A program made the position numbers and the translations under genes. Below are positions 56,889-64,000 of a stretch of 64,000 nt of DNA, piece after piece. Each line of letters begins with the position of its first letter. Position 1 is the first letter of the stretch. This stretch comes from Deroplatys truncata (lineage: Eukaryota; Arthropoda; Insecta; Mantodea; Mantidae): the NCBI GenBank assembly GCA_030765065.1, contig CM060990.1, positions 7,250,001-7,314,000 on the forward strand, in the 5' to 3' direction. The notes beneath the pieces are model-generated. The model saw only the letters and a program-made list of their open reading frames with translations, had not been told where the DNA came from and did not search any database.

Positions 56889-56900
56889 ATATATCCTACT

Positions 56901-56906
56901 GATGTA
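56901..56906. other. target-site duplication, right (GATGTA)
   Basis: GATGTA follows the terminal CCTACT and matches 41022-41027 exactly. Confidence 0.9.
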
Positions 56907-57448
56907 TGCTTTAAACTATCTACATGAGCAATTAGGTAAGAAGGTTACGACTGCACACGACTTCAACACCCGTTATTCCTCTGTGTCAACAAAACATTGG
57001 TGCTGGAGCCCATAACTGAAGATGGCAGAAACATGGAAATGATATTAATTTAATGTGCGATGCACAAAGAGAACTATAAAATGTTAGGCAGTTTCTCCAA
57101 AAGTTGCAATATCGATGAAAGTGCTCATTTGCAGAACTCGGGTTCGGACCCCGATAGGAGGACGTTGCTTGAGGAAGACATCTGTTTTCTTTCTAGGGCT
57201 GCGATGTGCAGATGCAGGTAAGCTGGCAGCGAGCGGCATAGATGCGTGACGTCACAGTACACTCTATGACTATAGGTTGCATTAGTTACCCTATACCAAA
57301 TATAATTCAATTACATCATAATGCATTTCTTTTTTTCCAAGTGTTTCCTTAAATTTTTATTTTGTTATCTGGTTCAAAGTGTAATTTGTGTATACACCTA
57401 CCTCTTAATAAAGTAATATAATAATAGCCTTTATAACATTAAACCGAC

Positions 57449-57450
<2 letters not shown>
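56907..57450. other. unassigned flank of the palindromic element
   Basis: About 540 bp, nothing recognised. GGGTTCGGACCCC at 57138-57150 resembles a tRNA T-arm but has no supporting A-box or acceptor pairing. Confidence 0.45.

Positions 57451-57490
<40 letters not shown>
57451..57490. repeat. (TTA)n microsatellite
   Basis: About 13 tandem ATT/TTA trinucleotides. Confidence 0.9.
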
Positions 57491-58239
57491 TCATATAACA
57501 ATTATTTATGGTTATGGTAGAACAGGAGAATGAAAAACAACGCCTAAGCTATAGGTCTCGCCAGGGATATTGGCATATGACCTTCAGGGCTAGCCCAGTC
57601 AGCCAGCCCTCTGATGTTTCAATACCTCCCTTGCAAGTAGCACGTGATTCCTTCTTTCCAGTTCCTTCCACTGTATACAACTCCCGTTTCAACTTGCACC
57701 ATTCTGCGAGCTGCAGCCCCGTATGTGTCATACATCTATACGGTAAATGACTCGCCTCGTAGCTTTCCATTAAAGTTTTCACATGCCAAAATCCGTGGCG
57801 CGACCTATACCATAGCAAAATGCCGACACCACATTAAATTCCTCAACCGACTCGCATTTTTCCCGGTAAACGTCAAGAAGATTTCAACTTATTTTTAAAT
57901 GACGTACCCCAATGGCGACTTACTTTGTCTTAAGCACTTTAAATCCCGGCTTCATAGTTTAACCCACCGTTGCCATGGTAAAGGTACGTATCACTGGTGG
58001 TGTGGTGGTGTGGAGTTTAAGGGCCCGTCGACAGCTAGGTCATTTGGGCCCAGGTACGTATCACGGAGGGGCAGAGCACAGCACGCAGGCCAGTCGGCCC
58101 CTTGCGCTTCCAACTTGGCACTTGGGAGGGAGGGATGTGGTGTGATCCGAAGAGCCATCAGATACGGGCTCAAGCATGGACGGGGTCCCTAACGTTTCCA
58201 GATATAACGCATTCGCCACCGAACGGTCCCTGCCCACAA
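57491..58239. other. unassigned DNA, possibly part of a longer retroelement
   Basis: About 750 bp. GGTACGTATCAC occurs twice (57981 and 58051) with GTGGTGTGGTGG between. It leads directly into the SINE copy, so part of it could be an extended SINE tail. Open frames overlap on both strands and show no motif. Confidence 0.4.
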
Positions 58240-58604
58240 GTCACCAACCTCCAGGTTCCCCCGGAGCGGAGCCCCACGCCGTGAAGAGAGAAAAAACTAA
58301 GCGGTACCGCAGCGACGCCAAGGAAGAAACCTCTACAGAGCGCAAGCCACCGCCCAGCCGCAACCTGCCGAACACCGTCGCCTGGTCCTTCAACCCTGAA
58401 GCAGTTGGCAAGGAAGATGATGGGTACAGGGAATGGGAGGAAGGAGACTCGTTGTAGAAGATAAACCACCCTAGCATTCTCCTGGCGACTCGGGGAAACC
58501 ACAAAAAACCCATGGACCAGAGTAGGCGGTCACCGAGGATCAATCCTGGGACCTCCGGAATGCGGGCCATAGATATAACCGCCTCAGCCATCCCGCTCGG
58601 TTGT
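58240..58604 (-). mobile_element. tRNA-derived SINE, long copy with single 103-bp unit
   Basis: On the minus strand the head near 58600 has A-box-like GGGATGGCTGAGGCGGTTA and B-box-like GGATTGATCC. The body is shared with the copies at 615-785 and 3360-3600. The tail at 58240-58345 contains one diverged copy of the unit tandemly amplified at 1-614 (GGTACCGCAGCGACGCCA, GAGCGCAAGCCACC). This copy shows the state before expansion or a related subfamily. Open frames on both strands are not genes. Confidence 0.8.
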
Positions 58605-58678
58605 TGCCATGCTACCTCAGTTGGTTAAAGCAACCGGATGGGAACCGGAGATCCGTGGTTCAAATCCCGGCTGTGGCA
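58605..58678 (+). tRNA. tRNA-like sequence, probable pseudogene or SINE head
   Basis: A 73-74-nt stretch with A-box TACCTCAGTTGGTTAAAGC and B-box GGTTCAAATCC. The acceptor ends pair over six of seven positions (GCCATGC with CTGTGGC). The anticodon arm has four paired bases around a loop ATGGGAA, giving a formal GGG (Pro) anticodon. The D stem and T stem each contain two mismatches, so it is unlikely to be a working tRNA. It starts exactly where the minus-strand SINE ends. Confidence 0.4.
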
Positions 58679-59240
58679 TTGAACCCTTCATTGTGTATTA
58701 CAGTATGCATTAGAACTTTACCAATACACTTGTATGCACATTTATCTTTATTTATTTATTGTTTTTCGTACTTTGTTTAACTTATTTACTGGCTTTTTTG
58801 TTTTCTCCTTTTTATACCTATATTTATTAACCTTTTTTTTGCTTTCCTGATATCGTGTTTTTAACAGCCCTGGAAGCCATTAGGAAGCTAACACGTAGCA
58901 CTAATTTAAATTCTGCTTACACAATAACTACTAAATGAATGAGAGTGGACAGTGTTTACGGCATAGCCTGTACATCGTCGGGACTGCATAACTTCTCAAT
59001 CCGCAGGCTCAGAAGACTCACACAGCATATATAATCACTTTAAAGCTGAATATTTATATTTTTGATCACATAGAAAATGAAAAATGGAATTTTTGAAGCA
59101 TCTCTACCCCTCAGTGTCCTTAAATCGCTTAACTCCCATTCTAACAAATTCGCCTGCAGAACGATTATCGCAATGGATGAGCCCGAGGTCCACTGAAGTG
59201 GTTACTCGGCACCCGTCTTATTAGCATAAGGAAACACGTA
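58679..59240. other. unassigned AT-rich DNA
   Basis: No gene or repeat recognised. Confidence 0.5.
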
Positions 59241-59292
59241 TCTCGACAATTCACGCCGGGTGAGATTCGAACTCGGACCCCCAGGCACATTA
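59241..59292 (-). other. tRNA-like T-arm fragment, probable SINE remnant
   Basis: On the minus strand GGTCCGAGTTCGAATCTCAC gives a B-box and T-loop, followed by CCGGCGTG. A matching A-box at the right distance was not found, so only a fragment is called. Confidence 0.3.
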
Positions 59293-60778
59293 ACCCTTTT
59301 GTATTTACTTTCCCCCATAATATCAAGCAACTTTTATTAAAGACATTTCTTTCTACAACGCTTAGTTTTGGAGATATTGTACAGTATCAACTTAAATGTT
59401 CCACCCTGTACAGCAGGCCAACACATATTAGAAAAATCTGATGTGTTACATTCAGATGACTTTCTCTATCAATTATTTAACTACTACTACAAAAGGTTAT
59501 GCTCTATTTTGTATACCTTTGCAGAAATTATCTTATTGCATATTTATTTGTAGATACAGTGAAATACAGTAGACTTATGTGATAGTCAAATCTTTTAAGA
59601 CGGGTCACTTTGAGATTCCGTTCTCTTTGCATAGCCAAGGGAAAACAAATTTTGAGTTTACTCTTGAGAAAAGTACAAGTAATTGAAAATTCCAACCAAC
59701 AACAAAGAATATCTCGGAAATGATTAGCTCTACAAACGTTTTTATTTGATATAAATTGTGTAATTTAACGAGATTAACATTTTCCTTTTTATGTAACAAG
59801 ACTTTTTTCAACCTCTTACGGTTTATAGTTATGCAAAAGTCATCCAGATTGAAGAGGACGTCAGAGGCTATTCTCAGAAAATTCAAGATACTCATTTCAA
59901 TTGTCATAAAAATACCTTAATATAAGCTAATATAACCAAAATCGTTAGCTTTTTTTTTGAGAAAATCAAAATTTTCAACAATGTTTCACGTAAAGGATAG
60001 TTTTGGTGGGGGATTTTCTTGCAAATCTTCGTGTCACATCCTTGAAAGATGCTGAACTTAGTTACCAAGTTTGATGTTTAACCGACTTTCCGTTTTTGAA
60101 TTATAATACTAATATTTACCAGACCTCAGAAGAAAATGTTAGTTGATGCCACTGCATGGCCTATCTCGTGGACACGGATATACGCAAAAGTTCCGGTCAT
60201 GCACAACCTAAAAATACAGCTTCATATGAATTTGGTTTACACATAAACCTTGTGTTCTTGAAACGACTTGCAAATGTTTAAGACATAAGACTATCATCAC
60301 TATACTCGCAGGTACGGAGCCGGAGAGCAATAGCGAGAAGGATAATAAATGTATGAGCATTAAATTATGTTTACAGAGGACGGCCTCAAACCAGATGGAT
60401 CCAACGGTTGTACATATTGTGCAGATTATTTATTAATTATTTAAATAGTTGTGGTGGTATTATTAGCATTTTATTATTATTAGTCTCCTTATTGGTGTAG
60501 ACATCCGTAAGCAGTTGCTTCAGGCTATCAACACGTAAGCCGTTATCACTAGAAAGAATGCGGACAGATGCGGCCAAAGGTCACTGATAGGGAGATTGGG
60601 TGCTGTCTGCAAACGCCAAAATACTGTACGAGGGATGGGGGTGGTTGGTTACCTGCGGTCCAGTAACAGTTCAACTTTATTTCCCACGCCTGGTCATTAT
60701 CGGTAGTACTGGTATTGTGATGCAGCGGATATGGCCCAAATCGGAGGTAAACAGAGATCAGCAACGCTATCGCCCGGT
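59293..60778. other. unassigned AT-rich DNA
   Basis: About 1.5 kb with no recognised gene. Short open frames lack motifs. Confidence 0.5.
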
Positions 60779-61265
60779 GTAAACATCCGTAGCATTATTG
60801 GCAAATAACCAGAGTTTTTGGAACTTTCTTTCCCCCCTCTTCCAGAACGTGTGTCCAGACAATTCTAGAATGTTCTGTGGAAGATTCCATTGCCTATAAG
60901 AGAAGCGAACGTTCTCGAGAGTTAGTGGAGTCGGTCGGTGAGTGAGCAAGCGAGTTTGTGAGTGCTTTTCTGCTGCGACGAAAAATGCCGTTCTCCAAGC
61001 GAGTTTAAGATGAGTGCTGTGTCGTGCTGCGAGTTCTACTGCTCATCGAGCGATTGTGTTCGACTCCCCAGCGAGTGAACCGTCCAGAGGAAGAGGCTAC
61101 GCCACGAGGGAAGTGAAGTGAAGGGGAATTGAACTAGTTCACATTAATGGAGTGACAGTTGAAAAACTGGACATAGTCACCGTTTTATTATTACTATTAT
61201 TGTTATTATACTTATTAAAACTCATTTATTTGCGATTTTAATAAAACTAACTTAACTAATAGCCG
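60779..61265 (+). promoter_or_regulatory. heat-shock-element cluster with TATA-like box (possible solo LTR)
   Basis: TTCTAGAATGTTC (60863-60875) is a perfect three-unit heat-shock element (alternating TTC and GAA with 2-bp gaps). TTCCAGAA (60839-60846), GAAGATTC (60880-60887) and GAACGTTC (60907-60914) add further units. CTATAAGAG follows at 60894, at a normal core-promoter distance. A G+T-rich stretch (TCGGTCGGTGAGTGAGC) sits near the expected start site. An AATAAAA is found near 61241. Heat-shock-type promoter, TATA and polyadenylation signal within about 400 bp could be a retrotransposon LTR; TG...CA ends were not established. Confidence 0.4.
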
Positions 61266-61514
61266 TTAATGCATGAAAGAATGGTAGTTTTCATAGTGAT
61301 AACATAGTTTTTTTGCACTGAATAAATTGTTGTGATGAGCACAAACTGATTCAAGCACGAAGCGTGTTTTTAAAGTAAGTACCGTTTTAGTATATTGCCG
61401 CTACAGCGCTACAGTCACGATTTTCAACATGCGCGATCACTTCCTCCATTCATTAGGAAGACAGACGCAGCTGTGAGCGGTCGTCGCTATATGTTTCCTG
61501 TTGTTAGAGCGTTT

Positions 61515-61943
61515 TGAAAAATTCAAAGCAATCGAACTACCCGATTGTGAAGTCTGATCAGTGATTGTTTATTTGAATGCGAGAAATGTCACGCCAGAAA
61601 AATTCATCGCCAATTGTGTGAGTTTTATGAAGAAACAATGATGCGTGACAATGCTCGGCCACACACAGCCAAACAAACTCAAGATCTGATCACATCATTT
61701 CGTTGGGAACCATTCGACCACCCTCCCTAAAGTTCGAATTTGGCACCAAGCGATTTTCATCCGTTTCTTTATTACAAGGAATTCCTTGGTGGAAAACATT
61801 TCAACGAAGATGATGTTATGAACCAAGAAATGACGACTTGGCTTTCACCACAGGTGGCATCTTTCTTTGACGAATGCATACAAAAACTGGTTTCCCGTTA
61901 CGACAAGTGCCTGAATAACGGCGGTGACTATGTGGAGAAGTAG
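61515..61943 (+). pseudogene. mariner transposase, internally deleted
   Basis: The N-terminal part (FKAIELPDCEVRSVI, then VYLNARNVTPEKF) changes frame near IHRQLCEFYEETM. It joins directly to the C-terminal catalytic part MRDNARPHTAKQT, which carries the second catalytic Asp of the mariner D,D34D triad. SNLAPSDFHPF with the third Asp follows, and the typical ending SRYDKCLNNGGDYVEK and stop at 61943. The middle of the protein, including the first Asp and most DNA-binding domain, is gone. Before deletion such a protein would have about 345 residues. A stop also splits the HPP region. Clearly inactive. Confidence 0.85.
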
Positions 61944-62034
61944 TGTAAGGTAATGAATGATAATAAAAGTATTTGGAGAATAATCCTGTGTTCCTCATTA
62001 CAAAAATTACCGGTGCTTACGTTAAGTATTCTGT
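61944..62034. other. unassigned spacer before the 54-bp array
   Basis: Short transition between mariner relic and tandem array; nothing recognised. Confidence 0.4.
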
Positions 62035-64000
62035 TGTGCCACACAAAGACCTTAATCACGGACCTCTGGTTTCTGCAGATAGGTCTGTCTGTGCCACACA
62101 AAGACCTTTATCTTGGACCTCTGGTTTCTGCAGGTGGTCTGTCTGTGCCACACAAAGACCTTTATCTGGGACCTCGGGTTTCTGCAGGTGGTCTGTCTGT
62201 GTGACACAAAGACCTTTATCTCGGACCTCTGGTTTCTGCACCTGGTCTGTCTATGCCACACAAAGACCTTTACCTCGGACCTCTGGTTTCTGCAGGAGGT
62301 CCATCTGTGTGACACAAAGACCTTTATCTGGGACCTCGGGTTTCTGCAGGTGGTCTGTCTGTGTGACACAAAGACCTTTATCTAGGACCTCGGGTTTCTG
62401 CAGGAGGTCTGTCTGTGTGACACAAAGACCTTTATCTGGGACCTCGGGTTTCTGCAGGTGGTCTGTCTATGTGACACAAAGACCTTTATCTGGGACCTCT
62501 GGTTTCTGCAGGTGGTCTGTCTGTGTGACACAAAGACCTTTATCTGGGACCTCTGGTTTCTGCAGGTGGTCTGTCTGTGTGACACAAAGTCCTTTATCTC
62601 GGACCTCGGGTTCCCGCAGGTGGTCTGCCTGTGTGACACAAAGACCTTTATCTGGGACCTCGGTTTTCTGCAGATGGTCTGTCTATGTGACACAAAGACC
62701 TTTATCTAGGACCTCGGGTTTCTGCAGGTGGTCTGTCTATGTGACACAAAGACCTTTAACTCGGACCTTGGGTTTCTGCAGGTTATCTGTCTGTGTGACA
62801 CAAAGACCTTTATCTCGGACCTCTGGTTTCTGTAGGTGGTCTGTCTGTGTGACACTAAGACCTTTATCTCGAACCTCTGGTTTCTGTAGGTGGTCTGTCT
62901 GTGGGACCCAAAGACCTTTATCTCGGACCTCGGGTTTCTGCAGGTGTTCTGTCTGTGGGACCCAAAGACCTTTATCTCGGACCTCGGGTTTCTGCAGGTG
63001 GTCTGTCTATGTGACACAAAGACCTTTATCTCGAACCTCTGGTTTCTGTAGGTGGTCTGTCTGTGTGACACAAAGACCTTTATCTCGGACCTCTGGTTTC
63101 TGTAGGTGGTCTGTCTATGTGACACAAAGACCCTTATCTCGGACCTCTGGTTTCTGCAGGTTATCTGTCTGTGTGACACAAAGACCTTTATCTCGGGCCT
63201 CTGGTTTCTGTATGTGGTCTATCTGTGTGACACGAAGACCTTTATCTCGGACCTCGGGTTTCTGCAGGTTATCTGTCTGTGTGACACAAAGACCTTTATC
63301 TCGGACCTCTGGTTTCTGTAGGTGGTCTGTCTGTGTGACACTAAGACCTTTATCTCGAACCTCTGGTTTCTGTAGGTGGTCTGTCTGTGTGACACAAAGA
63401 CCTTTATCTCGGACCTCTGGTTTCTGTAGGTGGTCTGTCTATGTGACACAAAGACCTTTATCTCGGACCTCTGGTTTCTGCAGGTTATCTGTCTGTGTGA
63501 CACAAAGACCTTTATCTCGGACCTCTGGTTTCTGTATGTGGACTATCTGTGTGACACGAAGACCTTTATCTCGGACCTCTGGTTTCTGCAGGTTATCTGT
63601 CTGTGTGACACAAAGACCTTTATCTCGGACCTCTGGTTTCTGCAGGTTATCTGTCTATGTGACACAAAGACCTTTATCTCGGACCTCTGGTTTCTGCAGG
63701 TTATCTGTCTGTGTGACACAAAGACCTTTATCTGGGACCTCGGGTTTCTGCAGGTGGTCTATCTGTGTGACACAAAGACCTTTATCTCGGACCTCGTGTT
63801 TCTGCAGGTGGTCTGTGGGTGTGACACAGAGACCTTTATCTCGAACCTCGGGTTTCTGCAGGTGGTCTGTCTATGTGACACAAAGACCTTTATCTCGGAC
63901 CTCGGGTTTCTGCAGGTGGTCTGTCTATGTGACACAAAGACCTTTATCTCGGACCTCTGGTTTCTGCAGGTGGGTTATCTATGTGACCCAAAGACCTTTA
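62035..64000. repeat. 54-bp tandem array, about 36 copies, truncated by window end
   Basis: A unit with GTGACACAAAGACCTTTATC, TCGGACCTCTGGTTTCTGCA and GGTGGTCTGTCTGT repeats every 54 bp (for example 62309 and 62363). Sub-variants (TCTGGG/TCTCGG, CTCTGG/CTCGGG, GTGGTC/GTTATC) alternate in blocks, and longer blocks repeat (about 62810-63110 against 63270-63480). Because 54 is a multiple of three, 18-residue repeat proteins appear in several frames on both strands. None has a start, signal or codon bias that would support a gene. Confidence 0.95.

Larger units (their letters stand above)
41028..56900. mobile_element. palindromic polymerase-only Polinton-type element
   Basis: This 15.87-kb element has AG...CT termini (AGTAGGATATATAGG...CCTACT) and a perfect 6-bp target duplication GATGTA. 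It consists of two arms of about 7.38 kb in inverted orientation (41028-48409 and 49521-56900) around a non-coding spacer of about 1.1 kb. Each arm holds three minisatellite zones, one complete polymerase gene and a TATA-bearing promoter. The genes diverge from the centre. No integrase, protease, capsid or ATPase frame was found on either strand. Family knowledge: termini and duplication length fit Polintons, but normal Polintons are 15-20 kb with TIRs up to about 1 kb. The palindromic design is unusual, and I know of no named family like it. Confidence 0.9.
49521..56900 (-). repeat. right 7.38-kb inverted-repeat arm
   Basis: Inverse of 41028-48409. It begins ATTAAATGGTAGATGCTGAT and ends ...ATATATCCTACT. 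It carries the same order of promoter, polymerase, 21-bp array and outer repeats, with scattered single-base differences outside the gene. Confidence 0.93.

Noticed and set aside
41028..56900. The inverted repeat as a sequencing or assembly fold-back artefact
   Set aside because: The two outer flanks differ, a 6-bp duplication brackets the element, the 1.1-kb centre is not palindromic, and the arms have independent base differences. A fold-back artefact would not give these. Long-read confirmation would still be useful.
57899..58591. Several overlapping open frames of 60-116 codons
   Set aside because: They lie in G+C-rich SINE and associated repeat DNA, on both strands, and match the repeat family and not a protein.
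58605..58678. Functional tRNA-Pro (GGG)
   Set aside because: D and T stems have two mismatches each and the sequence adjoins a SINE. I keep it only as tRNA-like.
62052..63503. Repeat proteins of 18-residue units on both strands
   Set aside because: Same cause, a 54-bp unit. Frames are open on both strands with no sign of coding bias.

Overview
This window looks like repeat-rich arthropod, probably insect, nuclear DNA. The reasons are Tc1/mariner, piggyBac and Polinton elements, tRNA-derived SINEs, LINE fragments, (TAA)n microsatellites and long tandem arrays, with no host gene that I can recognise. The species cannot be named from this sequence. Almost every coding segment belongs to a mobile element, and most are broken. 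The clear exceptions are two full-length copies of a 1217-residue DNA polymerase.

Layout. 1-785: a SINE whose tail has expanded into a 103-bp tandem array. 786-5680: mostly unassigned, with a second SINE and a LINE ORF1 remnant. 5685-13205: about 7.5 kb of a 77-bp satellite, interrupted by a small inverted-repeat transposon. 13206-19061: unassigned DNA, a decayed mariner-like element, two MITEs and a LINE reverse-transcriptase tail. 19062-33934: a complete but inactivated Polinton/Maverick (adintovirus-like) element, with terminal inverted repeats (TIRs) and a perfect 6-bp target duplication (GATGTG). 33941-41027: a SINE, a piggyBac relic, another SINE head and a 62-bp minisatellite. 41028-56900: a second Polinton-type element of very unusual form. 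56907-64000: microsatellite, SINE, tRNA-like sequence, a heat-shock-like promoter patch, an internally deleted mariner and a 54-bp tandem array that runs off the window.

The first Polinton encodes, leftward from its middle, a PLA2/core-like protein, an adenain-like protease, a penton-like minor capsid protein and a double-jelly-roll major capsid protein. Rightward it encodes a packaging ATPase, a coiled-coil protein, a small ORF, a DUF8207-type protein and an integrase with a chromodomain. A protein-primed family B polymerase and a small possible OB-fold protein read leftward from its right side. Most genes carry stops or frameshifts; only the PLA2/core-like gene and one small ORF look intact.

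The most interesting feature is 41028-56900. It has Polinton hallmarks: AG...CT termini beginning AGTAG, and a perfect 6-bp duplication GATGTA. However, 7.38 kb at each end is one near-perfect inverted repeat, and each arm holds a full, apparently catalytic polymerase gene with its own TATA box. Only about 1.1 kb of non-coding DNA lies between the arms. No integrase, capsid, protease or ATPase gene is visible. It reads as a palindromic, polymerase-only Polinton derivative, possibly born by snap-back during protein-primed replication and integrated with an integrase supplied in trans. The shared AGTAG ends and GATGTR target of the two elements fit that idea but do not prove it.
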